Notes: generated from the letters alone by a model not told the origin. Positions 20,101 to 27,931 are shown, counted from the stretch's first letter. The stretch is 64,000 bases of DNA from Bilifractor porci (GCF_009696005.1 NZ_VUMV01000003.1:62001-126000), one strand, 5' to 3'. Numbers and translations: made by a program.

Positions 20101-20482
20101 TTTCTCCATAGCAATAAGAGATAAAGTCCATGAACAGGAACAGATCTTTCAGGCACAGTTTTGCCTGATCCAGCGTTGCCGGTTTTCCGGTATGGGCAAC
20201 CTGGTTTCCCATTCGACGGATAAAATCAAGACGCCGCCAGAGACTGTCATCCATCAGATCTTTGAATTCTTCCGTATGAAGGAGTGTAACCAGATTATCC
20301 TGGCATGGCATGACAAGAGCCTTATCAACGGAATACATCCACTTGACAGCAAATTCCATGGCCCGACGGCAATTGATAATGCCGGCGGACGGATCAATCA
20401 TCGCAATCTTTTCCGCCGATATAGCCACTGGTGCAAATGTATGGAATTGCGGCTCTGAATTCAAATAATCAAAATTTGTCAT
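17174..20482 (-). CDS. hsdR: Type I restriction enzyme, R (motor and nuclease) subunit
   Basis: ATP-driven translocase and endonuclease of a type I restriction-modification system. The protein has 1102 residues. A DUF4145-like N-terminal segment (residues 1-130) contains INCRRAMEFAVKWMYSV. Next comes the nuclease core with GYADYVLYD and AVIEAKR, then the SF2 motor with Walker A MATGSGKT, DEAH in LVICDEAHRS, LVGLTATP, and motif VI WQMIGRGTR. The start at 20482 (MTNFDYLNSE) follows AGAGGG; an upstream ATG would add 25 residues of little conservation. It is the last gene of the locus, 49 bp after hepT. Confidence 0.96.
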   Translation of the reverse strand: MTNFDYLNSEPQFHTFAPVAISAEKIAMIDPSAGIINCRRAMEFAVKWMYSVDKALVMPCQDNLVTLLHTEEFKDLMDDSLWRRLDFIRRMGNQVAHTGKPATLDQAKLCLKDLFLFMDFISYCYGENYQEHKYNESLVEQPVQIPEAVTDSKGESDAAEVDLKALIEENKALKEELTKRREEQAPEYVTKPLDLSEFKTRKIYIDSLLVDAGWTEGKDWLNEVELDGMPSASGKGYADYVLYDDAHRPLAVIEAKRTCVDVSKGRQQAKLYADILEKQYHRRPVVFLTNGFDTRIVDGQYPERQCAAIWSKRDLEKWFNLLSMRTSLRNVVVDKQIAGRYYQEAAIKAVCGCFDSKNRRKALLVMATGSGKTRTVIALCKVLMNAGWIRNILFLADRTSLVVQAKRNFVNLLPDLSCSNITEEKNNYDAHCIFSTYQTMINLIDEAKDEEGKIFSCGHFDLVICDEAHRSIYNKYRDIFNYFDAPLVGLTATPKNEIDKNTYEVFDLENGVPTYGYELAQAVKDGYLVDFQSVETTLKFIDQGIVYDELSDEEKEEYEKEFIDEDGNLPDCIGSSALNTWIFNEDTIRKVLQTVMTQGLKIDYGEKIGKTIIFAKNHVHAEKILEVFHKEYPHLSDDFAKVIDNRINYAQSAIDEFSDPRKLPQIAISVDMLDTGIDVPEILNLVFFKKVMSKAKFWQMIGRGTRLCPGLMDGKDKDKFYIFDFCGNFEFFRMNKGKPSANQIALQGAVFNLEFQIAYKLQTLENQTQRLKAYRDKLVAVMSGKVSELNRENFAVRQHIKYVELYSRPEGYQSLSYEDTLIEQDELAPLILPDPDSASSVRFDALMYGIELAYLSGEKYARARKDLLKHVRALADIANIPAIQGKSELIRQILHTDYLENAGIDELEKIRQELRGLMVYIHTPSVRYDTNFTDDILNMEVHESELDYGELANYKAKAEYYVRNHQDMITIAKLKTNKPLTANDVEILEEVLWSEVGTKEEYEQEYGDKPLGEFVRSIVGLDMNAAKEAFSAYLNNVNLDSRQIYFVNQIVEYIVHNGMMKDLSVLQEAPFTDRGSIVEIFPDLNVWMGIRKVIEQINANAA

Positions 20483-20531
20483 GAGAGAAGACCCTCTTTC
20501 TCCCTGTAATAATTGTGTTCCTGAATTTGTG

Positions 20532-20936
20532 TTAAAATTGCTGCAGCCGGAAGCCATATTTATCTTCCAGATTTTTTTTCAGATCCCGAAAAGCGGGAAT
20601 GTAAGCCCTAAGAATTTCCGTCACAAGTTCACGTGCTGCCTTGCCATCGTATAAATGAGTCATGTCATTTCTGTCATGAAGCATGGCCAGATATGTCTGC
20701 TCATCGATAAAGTCATACACCGCGTATGACTCCTTGATAATCTCTCTGGGCGAGCCTGTGCGAGCTGCATTTCGTCCCTCAAAGGACAGAAGTTCCTTCA
20801 GAAGTTTCCAAGTTAATTCAAACTGAAGAGAAAATTTATCAATAATTCCGCTGATAATAAATTCATTCTCCAAATCTTCCTGATCTGCTCTTTCAAGAGA
20901 CGCCAGATTCGAACAAAAATTTTCATATTTCTTCAT
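20532..20936 (-). CDS. hepT: HepT-like HEPN toxin (type VII toxin-antitoxin)
   Basis: All-alpha HEPN protein of 134 residues of the HI0074 'nucleotidyltransferase substrate-binding' family. In characterised HepT/MntA pairs the toxin is an RNase blocked when MntA adenylylates the Tyr of its RX4HXY motif. That motif is intact here: R89, H94, Y96 (RNDMTHLY). The gene overlaps mntA by 14 bp, which indicates translational coupling. The pair sits inside the hsd operon between hsdS and hsdR. A role in guarding the restriction locus is inference. Confidence 0.88.
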   Translation of the reverse strand: MKKYENFCSNLASLERADQEDLENEFIISGIIDKFSLQFELTWKLLKELLSFEGRNAARTGSPREIIKESYAVYDFIDEQTYLAMLHDRNDMTHLYDGKAARELVTEILRAYIPAFRDLKKNLEDKYGFRLQQF

Positions 20937-21234
20937 AAATCACAATTCCATCCTTGTAAATGTTTTTATAGAATCCAGGCGAAAGTTCTCCGTCAAGGTT
21001 TACAATATCATACTCCAGCAATGTATCCGTGTTCTGATCCACTTCCAGACAGAACCTATTGAAATCCCCTCCGGAAACGGCAAGATCGATATCGCTCGCC
21101 CTCCAAAAATCGCCCCGGGCTCGTGACCCGAATAGAATCACTTTCTTCACGTCATATTTTATGGCAATATGCCTTATCTCTTCAATCACTTCCGGACGAA
21201 TACCTGTTCCTGCTCCATCACCAATTTCTCTCAT
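20923..21234 (-). CDS. mntA: MntA-like nucleotidyltransferase antitoxin
   Basis: Minimal nucleotidyltransferase of 103 residues. The GSX10DXD motif is complete: G36-S37, then D48 and D50 (GSRARGDFWRASDID); a third acidic residue, D76, follows in LLEYDIVNL. In known pairs it AMPylates HepT. I chose ATG 21234, preceded by GGGAAAG; a TTG at 21246 in the same frame is a less likely start. It lies 43 bp downstream of the second hsdS and overlaps hepT. Confidence 0.88.
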   Translation of the reverse strand: MREIGDGAGTGIRPEVIEEIRHIAIKYDVKKVILFGSRARGDFWRASDIDLAVSGGDFNRFCLEVDQNTDTLLEYDIVNLDGELSPGFYKNIYKDGIVIYEEI

Positions 21235-21277
21235 TTTCTTTCCCAATTATTAATACCCCGTGAAAATATCTGCCGCT

Positions 21278-22402
21278 TCAGATTTTCTCTGCTTCTTCGA
21301 TGAAAATTTGCGCTGCAACTTTTGATTTGTTGACCTGCTTCTTGAAACTCACAAACTCCTTTTGAAACTCTATTGGCGGTACATATATCCCAATATTTTG
21401 AAATTCTTGTGCATTGATATTGGCTTGTCCTACTGCAGTTTTACATTTTGCAAGAAGCATCGCTTTGGAAAAATCTGTATTTAGAAATGCTGAAACAAAC
21501 TCTGGCAGTGCTCTATCGTTTAGCCTTACACGGATAACAAATCCAGCAAGAACCATTTGCTCATCTCTATCGTACACGCATGTTTTTCCAACCAACTCTT
21601 TGCTATTTGTTCTGTTAAATAGTAGATCCCCTTTTCGAACTGCACATTTATCCAGTTCCTGATCTGGTATATCAATAGTTTTTACATCTGTTAGATCTAG
21701 CTCGCCCGAATATGTAATGTTGTTCATCCGCAGGTAGCGATATTTTCCTTGATTTCCTTCCGCTGCCTTCCGGCTCGAACCATATCGTACATCTGTTACC
21801 AGATCACGTATTGTTCCGGTTTCCCAGCCTTTTTCATTCTCTGGATACGATCCAAACATCTCGACAAATCGGGCTTTAATGAGATCGTCCAGTATATTAA
21901 TCTCCCGTCGTCGTGCATCAATAATATTATATATTTTATTGAGGATTTCCGTTATTACATCTTGTTCTTGCCTTTCTATGACCGGAACCGGATATTCTGC
22001 GACTGCCTTAGGCTGTGCTCTTGTAAGAGACCCTCCTATACCAGTTACTTCGCTAGTCATAAGTTGTTTAAATTTGGGGCTTCGAAAATACCAGGCTAAG
22101 AATTCAGGATTGTACTCTGAATTTCTAATTACAATCCATTCAGACGATGCTATACATGGATATGCTGATTCGTCAGCAACAATCCAAACTCGGTTAATAC
22201 GCGGATTGATTTTACAAAGAAGCACATCATTTTTTCTGACTTTTACCTTGTTGGAGGCAATTTCATTACCATGTAAATATTCTGGATGCCCTGTACTGTA
22301 GATTGGGACACTGTACATCTCAAATATTTGCTCAGGAGTATTCATCGGCGAAACGCTTTCGCTAACATATTCATTAATATTCTTAATTTTTGTATATTCC
22401 AT
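21278..22402 (-). CDS. hsdS: Type I restriction specificity subunit, second copy (hsdS-1)
   Basis: DNA-recognition subunit with two target-recognition domains and two conserved helical spacers. The protein has 374 residues. TRD1 covers about 1-150, the central repeat is DDLIKARFVEMFG, TRD2 follows, then PPIEFQKEFVSFKKQVNKSKVAAQ. It stops after IEEAEKI and so lacks the tail LLFDSLMQQYFG seen in the other copy. The start is ATG 22402; a TTG at 22417 is possible. TTGATATTTGTGGG lies just upstream, identical to the sequence before the other hsdS. It is separated from hsdM by the integrase and hsdS-2, so whether it is expressed is uncertain. Confidence 0.9.
   Translation of the reverse strand: MEYTKIKNINEYVSESVSPMNTPEQIFEMYSVPIYSTGHPEYLHGNEIASNKVKVRKNDVLLCKINPRINRVWIVADESAYPCIASSEWIVIRNSEYNPEFLAWYFRSPKFKQLMTSEVTGIGGSLTRAQPKAVAEYPVPVIERQEQDVITEILNKIYNIIDARRREINILDDLIKARFVEMFGSYPENEKGWETGTIRDLVTDVRYGSSRKAAEGNQGKYRYLRMNNITYSGELDLTDVKTIDIPDQELDKCAVRKGDLLFNRTNSKELVGKTCVYDRDEQMVLAGFVIRVRLNDRALPEFVSAFLNTDFSKAMLLAKCKTAVGQANINAQEFQNIGIYVPPIEFQKEFVSFKKQVNKSKVAAQIFIEEAEKI
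21852..21889. repeat. 38-bp direct repeat inside hsdS-1 (central spacer)
   Basis: Matches 24050-24087 in 37 of 38 bases, in the same orientation. It encodes the LIKARFVEMFG region between the two recognition domains. Homologous exchange here would create chimeric specificities by swapping one TRD. Confidence 0.9.
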
Positions 22403-22410
22403 CAGACGCA

Positions 22411-22424
22411 CCCACAAATATCAA
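22411..22424. repeat. 14-bp direct repeat before hsdS-1
   Basis: TTGATATTTGTGGG (minus strand), 8 bp upstream of the hsdS-1 ATG and just after the integrase stop. The other copy is at 24621-24634. With it, this repeat brackets a 2.2-kb unit (hsdS-2 plus integrase). A candidate recombination site. Confidence 0.7.
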
Positions 22425-22432
22425 GTTGCCTT

Positions 22433-23401
22433 TTAGGCTATATATCTCTGATGTGAGTTCTTGACGTTATTCTGATTCACGATTGCATATTGCATCGTAG
22501 TATCGATTTGAGAATGTCCTAGGAGCTTCTGTACCTGCTCTATAGGCATGCCTTTGTCTATGGCTCTGGTTGCCATAGTTCGTCTGAACTTATGTGGGTG
22601 AATCCGATCCAGAGAAAGCTTCCTTCCCAATTCCCTTATTCTGATCTCCACTCCGCTGATCTTAAGCCGCTTATGCCTTCCATCCAAGGATACAAACAGA
22701 GCTGAATTATCATCTGTTCTCGATGCAAGATATTCCATCAGATGGATCTTTGCTTTTGCGTCAAAATAAACCCTACGCTCTTTATCTCCTTTTCCGAATA
22801 CAACACACTCCCTCTGCTCCAAGTTTACGTCCGCGATATTCAAACGAACAAGTTCTCCCACACGGATTCCTGTAGAATAGAGAAGATCGATAATAGCCAG
22901 ATCCCTTACTTCCTCGCATGCATCCCGCATTTTCTCCATATTCTCATCCGAGATCACTTCTTTCACCACGGTCTTTGTTTTAATCTTATGAATACGGCGC
23001 ATTGGGCTTTTTAGAATATAATCTTCTTCTTCCAGCCAGGAAAAGAAGCTGGATATGTTACGCCTGATGTTGTCAATCGTTACTTTGCTGCATCCCCCGC
23101 GCTGCTGATACTCCACCAGATAGGCTCGAATCTCATCTGTAGTCATTTTGCGGATAGGTGTGCTGATCTTCTTCAGCATATGATCAACCGTGACTTTGTA
23201 ATACTGTAGTGTTCGTTCAGAACACCCCTCGATCCGTTTTGCATCCAGAAACAGTTTTAGATATTCGTCGTTCTCGATGTTCTCTTTTTGGGCAGTTACA
23301 TCGGAAAGGTTTTCTAATAGCACTTCCTGAAGTTTCTTCATCTGTGGGACGCTGAGATACTCCGCCATTTCATTTAGAATGTTAACCAGTTTTTCTTCCA
23401 T
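22433..23401 (-). CDS. Tyrosine recombinase/integrase between two hsdS genes
   Basis: Site-specific recombinase of 322 residues. A SAM-like N-terminal domain (about 45-135) is followed by the catalytic domain. The full set of active-site residues can be placed: R180 (STGIRVGEL), K204 (GKGDKERR), H270 and R273 (HPHKFRRTMA), H296 (LLGHSQ) and Y305 (MQYA), with the same spacing as XerD. The start is ATG 23401, with AGGAG 9 nt upstream; in-frame upstream ATGs are possible. Integrases of this kind switch hsdS genes in other Firmicutes and Bacteroides. Here the two hsdS genes point the same way. Confidence 0.93.
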   Translation of the reverse strand: MEEKLVNILNEMAEYLSVPQMKKLQEVLLENLSDVTAQKENIENDEYLKLFLDAKRIEGCSERTLQYYKVTVDHMLKKISTPIRKMTTDEIRAYLVEYQQRGGCSKVTIDNIRRNISSFFSWLEEEDYILKSPMRRIHKIKTKTVVKEVISDENMEKMRDACEEVRDLAIIDLLYSTGIRVGELVRLNIADVNLEQRECVVFGKGDKERRVYFDAKAKIHLMEYLASRTDDNSALFVSLDGRHKRLKISGVEIRIRELGRKLSLDRIHPHKFRRTMATRAIDKGMPIEQVQKLLGHSQIDTTMQYAIVNQNNVKNSHQRYIA

Positions 23402-23460
23402 GATGACATACTCCTGTTCGTTGTATACCATCATCCTGCACCAGCCTACGGCCACACATA

Positions 23461-24612
23461 TTATCCAAAATATTGCTGCATCAGACTGTCAAATAACAGT
23501 TGTGCTTTATCCAATGCCGACTGCACAGCAACTTTTGATTTGTCGACTTGTTTCATAAACAAAGAAAACTCCTTTTGTAATTCTACTGGAGGAATCATTA
23601 TCTCAAAACTTCTTATATCTTTTGCAGAAATATGTGGCACTAACGAACCTGTCACATTACTATGTTTGTCGAATCCTCCATTTATAAAGCAATAATATAA
23701 ATAATCCTGATCAATATCTATAGCTCGTATTCTGGCTGTTCGCTGAATAAGAAGCGCTGGTAAATGATTTGCATCTATACGAGCAACCTTAAATCCCTCA
23801 GTTATCCACGGACGATCAAGCGCCATAACTATATCGCCCTCATTGAGCAAATATTCCTCATACCCTTCCAACGACGGCCAATGTACACAATTATCCCACT
23901 CTATTCTCTGTGGCATAATGGTTAAACCGCCGCAAATATTTATTCCGTCTTCCACATATTGTTCACTTTTAAAAGGATAACCAGACAGTAAATCTATATG
24001 TTTATTAGTTTCCTCTTTCTTCCATCCCATAGGATTCGTAATAGGATCCCCAAACATCTCGACAAATCGGGCTTTGATGAGATCGTCTAATTTCTGTAAT
24101 TCATCATTTCTTTCCTCTAGAATTGCTGAAACTTTATCCAACAATTCAACTATTTCCTTTTGTTTTTCAAACGGGCAGACCTCAATCTCAACCTTCGATA
24201 AAGTTGCTTTATTTAAGGTCTTACCCATCACAGCCTTGTTGGTTCCCTCATCCCAGTTCTTATATTTGAACATGTAATAAATGTACTCTGGAATAAGATC
24301 AACCACATGTTTATCATGAAAAGCCATTATGGCCTCATTTGAGTACATTTCTCCTGATGTAATGGCCGTCTTACCAATCGAAAGTTTAAAGCTCATTACA
24401 ACAGTATTAGCTGGAATCAGTTTTATTCCACTCTCCTCTACAGCTAAGTCAGATATGTATTCTTTTGTATCAGTAACATACTTTCCTGCCTGAGTAAGAT
24501 CACCAATTGAAATCCACTTGTTATCGCAAGAGTCCCAGTATTCCGGATTATTTCTTGAAGGTGTCTTTCCCATCTGCAGGTCAAATATATCCTCAAGTTT
24601 ATATCTTGCCAT
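23461..24612 (-). CDS. hsdS: Type I restriction specificity subunit, hsdM-proximal copy (hsdS-2)
   Basis: Specificity subunit of 383 residues. TRD1 begins MARYKLEDIFDLQMGKTPSR. The central spacer KLDDLIKARFVEMFGDPI is almost identical to that of hsdS-1. TRD2 follows with GYPFKSEQYVEDG, and the distal spacer PPVELQKEFSLFMKQVDKSK ends in LLFDSLMQQYFG. The recognition domains differ from those of hsdS-1, so a different target sequence is expected. It lies 18 bp after hsdM and is the copy most likely used. GTGGGG upstream of the ATG may serve as ribosome site and is part of the 14-bp repeat. Confidence 0.93.
   Translation of the reverse strand: MARYKLEDIFDLQMGKTPSRNNPEYWDSCDNKWISIGDLTQAGKYVTDTKEYISDLAVEESGIKLIPANTVVMSFKLSIGKTAITSGEMYSNEAIMAFHDKHVVDLIPEYIYYMFKYKNWDEGTNKAVMGKTLNKATLSKVEIEVCPFEKQKEIVELLDKVSAILEERNDELQKLDDLIKARFVEMFGDPITNPMGWKKEETNKHIDLLSGYPFKSEQYVEDGINICGGLTIMPQRIEWDNCVHWPSLEGYEEYLLNEGDIVMALDRPWITEGFKVARIDANHLPALLIQRTARIRAIDIDQDYLYYCFINGGFDKHSNVTGSLVPHISAKDIRSFEIMIPPVELQKEFSLFMKQVDKSKVAVQSALDKAQLLFDSLMQQYFG
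24050..24087. repeat. 38-bp direct repeat inside hsdS-2 (central spacer)
   Basis: Partner of 21852-21889, 37 of 38 identical, same orientation, 2.2 kb apart. Confidence 0.9.
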
Positions 24613-24620
24613 CTATCATC

Positions 24621-24634
24621 CCCACAAATATCAA
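24621..24634. repeat. 14-bp direct repeat before hsdS-2, overlapping the hsdM stop
   Basis: TTGATATTTGTGGG on the minus strand. It includes the hsdM TGA stop codon. Identical to 22411-22424. Recombination between the two would fuse hsdM directly to hsdS-1 with no change to hsdM. Confidence 0.7.
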
Positions 24635-26142
24635 TTTATCTCATCAGCGAGCATCTTTTCGAGATCATTCAAATCATTTGAAATCTCAGTTTCCAGGCTA
24701 CGGATACTGGCCAAAATCTCGCTTGTAGGCGGATATTCCACAGGCTTATATTCGACTTTCTTGTACTTATTAATGGACAGATCATATTTGTTATCAACGA
24801 TTTCCTGCTTTGGCACCATGAAGGACTGCTCCGTTCGCTCACGGCTCATCTCCTGATCCCGATGTCTGAAACGTTTAATAATATCGGGAATGTCATTTTC
24901 TTCGATTGGCGTTCTCTTGTCATCCAGGCTGAAACCATCTGCTTTCATGTCATAGAACCAGACATGATCGGTACCGCCGTGGTTTGTTTTCGTGAATATC
25001 AAAATTCCGGTGGATACTCCTGCATATGGCTTAAATACACCGGAAGGCATAGAGATCACCGCCTCCAGTCTCTGATTTTCAATGAGCTCCTTACGGATTG
25101 CTTTATGAGCAGTTGAAGAACCAAAAAGCACTCCGTCCGGAACGATGCAGGCACAACGGCCGCCAACTTTCAGCATTTGAATGAACAGATCCACAAAGAG
25201 TAATTCTGTCTTCTTTGTCTTGCAAAGCCTGAGCAGATCTGTCGAGACAATGTCATAATCAAGGCTCCCCTTAAACGGTGGATTTGCCAAAATCAAGGTA
25301 TACTTATTCCGATCCGGGTTCTGATCGGACAGGCTGTCACGATATTCGATATAAGGATTATCAATTCCATGTGTCATCATGTTCATGGCGCCAATGCGAA
25401 GCATCGTCCGATCCATGTCATAACCATGGAACATATGATTCATGTAGTGGTCTTTTTTCACCCGGTCAAAGAAAATCTCTTCCCGGTGATGTTCCCTTTC
25501 ATATTCCCCTACAGCCACCAAAAACCCTGACGTACCGCAGGCCGGGTCACATACAACTTCGTCCGGTCCCGGCTGCATCAGCTCTACCATCATCCTGATA
25601 ATATGCCTGGGGGTCCGGAACTGTCCGTTTACGCCGGAATTTGCCAGTTTAGACAGGAGATATTCGTAAATATCTCCGCGGACATCTGTATCCTTCAGTC
25701 CGCTCATCTGTTTATAAAGTTCATCCATGGCATCGACGATCTTGGAAAGCATCAGAGGTGTCGGAATCTTGAAGATCGCATCCTGCATATATTTTGCATA
25801 GGCACTCTCTTTATTTCCGTGCAGATCTTTGATAAACGGAAAGACCATCTCCTGCATCACGGAATACATTTTCTGCGCCGGAAAATCATGGAAAACAGAC
25901 CACTTGAGCTGCGATCCATCAACCATTCGATCTCCGACCTTAACTTCCCCTGCAAATATACTTTCATAGGAAAGGCCCAACATGGCACTTTCCCTGGCAT
26001 GCAGGTTATCGCTGTCATCCAGGTCGTGAATGAACATGAGATATGTCATCTGTTCAATGACATCCAGCGGATTGGTAAGTCCTCCCGTCCAGAAGATCTC
26101 CCATAAAGCATCGATTTTATTTTTCAGTTCACCTGTAATCAT
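24631..26142 (-). CDS. hsdM: Type I restriction-modification DNA methyltransferase subunit
   Basis: N6-adenine methyltransferase that with HsdS modifies host DNA. The protein has 503 residues. An N-terminal helical domain (ELKNKIDALWEIFW) precedes the SAM-binding motif DPACGTSGF and the catalytic NPPF (ILANPPFKG). GGGAGG lies 5 nt before the ATG. It is 15 bp downstream of fic and 18 bp upstream of hsdS-2, so these appear to be one operon. Confidence 0.96.
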   Translation of the reverse strand: MITGELKNKIDALWEIFWTGGLTNPLDVIEQMTYLMFIHDLDDSDNLHARESAMLGLSYESIFAGEVKVGDRMVDGSQLKWSVFHDFPAQKMYSVMQEMVFPFIKDLHGNKESAYAKYMQDAIFKIPTPLMLSKIVDAMDELYKQMSGLKDTDVRGDIYEYLLSKLANSGVNGQFRTPRHIIRMMVELMQPGPDEVVCDPACGTSGFLVAVGEYEREHHREEIFFDRVKKDHYMNHMFHGYDMDRTMLRIGAMNMMTHGIDNPYIEYRDSLSDQNPDRNKYTLILANPPFKGSLDYDIVSTDLLRLCKTKKTELLFVDLFIQMLKVGGRCACIVPDGVLFGSSTAHKAIRKELIENQRLEAVISMPSGVFKPYAGVSTGILIFTKTNHGGTDHVWFYDMKADGFSLDDKRTPIEENDIPDIIKRFRHRDQEMSRERTEQSFMVPKQEIVDNKYDLSINKYKKVEYKPVEYPPTSEILASIRSLETEISNDLNDLEKMLADEIN

Positions 26143-26157
26143 GACATCCTCCCAAAA

Positions 26158-27219
26158 TCACTCCTCATTATCCCAATTCCAGCGGTACTTCGTATAACGG
26201 CCTCCGCCGATCTTAATGATCTTGTTTTCCTTCTGAAGCTTGGAGAGAGTTCTCTGTATCGTTGCCTGACCGATATTTGGAAATTCTTTTTGTATCTCAG
26301 TCTTTGTAAAAGTTCCTAATTTTTTCCGCAGCATCTCTTCGATGCGGTCTGGCTTCGAAACCTTCCGTTCCTCCACAAGTTCCGTGCGTTCCATAAACTC
26401 GCGATAGGCAGCTGTTATGACACTAAGCATATATATGACAAATGGCATATAATCATTGTTTCCTTCATGCCACCCCGCTGAGCTCGCCTGCAGTGCATCA
26501 TAATATTGATCTTTCGTTGTCTCTATAATTTTCTCTATACTGATATACTTGCCAACAAAATATTCATTTTTATACAGCAAAAGCAGTGTAAGCAGCCTGC
26601 TCATTCTGCCGTTCCCATCAAGAAATGGATGGATACACAGAAAATCAAGAATGAACATCGGGATAACAAGCAGCGGATCAACCTGAACATCTGCCAGTAT
26701 CTCCTGATATGCCTTGCATAGATGTTCCATCGCCTCTGGTGTTTCAACCGCCGAAACAGACTGAAATCTTACTTTTCGATTTCCAGCTTCATCCGATTCC
26801 TCAATTCTGTTATCGATCGATTTCCAGCTGCCACCGATTCGTGCCTCTTCAAATTTGTACATGTCACGATGAAGCTGCAGTAACAATGCCGGCTTGATGG
26901 GAATGTGTTCATAGCTTTCATGGATCGTATTCAAAACATCCCGATATCCGGCAATCTCATATTCGTCTCTGGAATGAGGTGTCGTTTTATCCATGACAAT
27001 CTTCTTCAACCGCTCATCCGAGGTGTAAATGCCTTCGATTTTGTTTGAACTTTCCGTGCTCTGAATTCTGGCAATTTCAACCAGGTTCTGCAGAATATCC
27101 GCATGCCTGGTCGCGATCAGCTCCTGTCTTCCCTTATACTCATGAATTGTTGTCAGATAACTCACAATTTGGGGTGTAAGCAGTTTTGTCCATTTTTTTT
27201 GATAAGAGAAATCACGCAT
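26158..27219 (-). CDS. Fic-domain protein (class II, self-inhibited)
   Basis: Fic proteins transfer AMP or related groups to target proteins. The protein has 353 residues. The N-terminal inhibitory motif S/TxxxE(G/N) is SNKIEG at 58-63. The catalytic motif HPFLDGNGRMSR begins at H197. A C-terminal winged-helix (KTEIQKEFPNIGQATIQRTL) suggests DNA binding and possible autoregulation. AGAGG precedes the ATG. It is the first gene of the fic-hsdM-hsdS operon. Fic genes are often found beside type I systems; the target is unknown. Confidence 0.92.
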   Translation of the reverse strand: MRDFSYQKKWTKLLTPQIVSYLTTIHEYKGRQELIATRHADILQNLVEIARIQSTESSNKIEGIYTSDERLKKIVMDKTTPHSRDEYEIAGYRDVLNTIHESYEHIPIKPALLLQLHRDMYKFEEARIGGSWKSIDNRIEESDEAGNRKVRFQSVSAVETPEAMEHLCKAYQEILADVQVDPLLVIPMFILDFLCIHPFLDGNGRMSRLLTLLLLYKNEYFVGKYISIEKIIETTKDQYYDALQASSAGWHEGNNDYMPFVIYMLSVITAAYREFMERTELVEERKVSKPDRIEEMLRKKLGTFTKTEIQKEFPNIGQATIQRTLSKLQKENKIIKIGGGRYTKYRWNWDNEE

Positions 27220-27303
27220 ATCTCAAGCCTCTATTTTAATCATTTTCAAGTATTTGATATATTTAATTTATCATATGATGCAGTAGAATACAAACCTCTC
27301 AAT

Positions 27304-27349
27304 ATGATCAATATTGCGAAAATGATCATGTTAAAAAGCTGATGATCAT
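27304..27349. promoter_or_regulatory. Three ATGATCA(T) palindromes upstream of fic
   Basis: TGATCA cores are centred near 27307.5, 27325.5 and 27345.5, that is 18 and 20 bp apart, or about two helical turns. They lie 85-130 bp upstream of fic, in AT-rich DNA. Candidate operators, possibly for the Fic protein's own winged helix. No clear promoter is seen. Confidence 0.5.
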
Positions 27350-27359
27350 ATTATATTCG

Positions 27360-27678
27360 TATTACCAACACTACATTAAATATGCATGCTTCTCTTCATT
27401 CATTCCGACCAAAGATTTGCACCCCCTGGCTTCTTTGCCTGAATCAGTCACCTTTTCAGTCACCCCATCAGTCACTTTGCATAAGATTCGTATTTGTCAT
27501 TTCTGATCTCCCAATGTCCATGATTTCCGCCTTCAACGTAATGTAATTCATCCATTGCGTTAACACTTCTTTGAAGAGAACAGAGACTGATTGATATCTT
27601 TTTTGCCATTTTTTACGGGTAATTCTGTTATTTAACTTCACCATTGAGAGAATTCTAGCAGATCGTAAACAAGCATGT
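27360..27678. other. Degenerate non-coding stretch with GTGACTGA repeats
   Basis: Three spaced GTGACTGA copies (minus strand, around 27448-27477) lie in short overlapping reading frames that all break off. One minus-strand frame of 59 codons and another of about 35 codons exist, without recognisable products. It looks like decayed coding DNA at the edge of the restriction locus. Confidence 0.35.
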
Positions 27679-27921
27679 TCAAAATATTTGTCCCGGCTGT
27701 TTCAATTTTGCCTTGGGCGGGAATGTTTTGTCGAACGCATCAGCATCCTCATCGCCCACATAATATCCCTGCAGCCTCTGATAGGCACCTGTTAAATCCT
27801 TCAGGTATCCGGGAATCAGTTTCCTGCAAAGGAAGAAAGAATCATCTGCGCCCTCCGGAAGGTCGTAATAGCGGATGTCGAATCTACAAGCGTAATCAAA
27901 TGCACGGTTGATCTGCTCCAT
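27679..27921 (-). CDS. Small hypothetical protein (80 aa)
   Basis: I do not recognise this protein. It begins MEQINRAFDYACRFDIRYYD and has an acidic middle (DLPEGADDS, GDEDADAFD) and a basic, proline-rich end (PPKAKLKQPGQIF). It overlaps nothing but follows an antitoxin-like remnant by 10 bp on the same strand, so it could be the toxin half of a broken module. It has no clear ribosome site. It may be a genuine small gene or a fragment. Confidence 0.4.
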   Translation of the reverse strand: MEQINRAFDYACRFDIRYYDLPEGADDSFFLCRKLIPGYLKDLTGAYQRLQGYYVGDEDADAFDKTFPPKAKLKQPGQIF

Positions 27922-27931
27922 TGCGAATACA

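Noticed and set aside
21278-24612. Inversion-type hsdS shufflon
   Set aside because: Both hsdS genes point the same way and I found only direct, not inverted, repeats between them.
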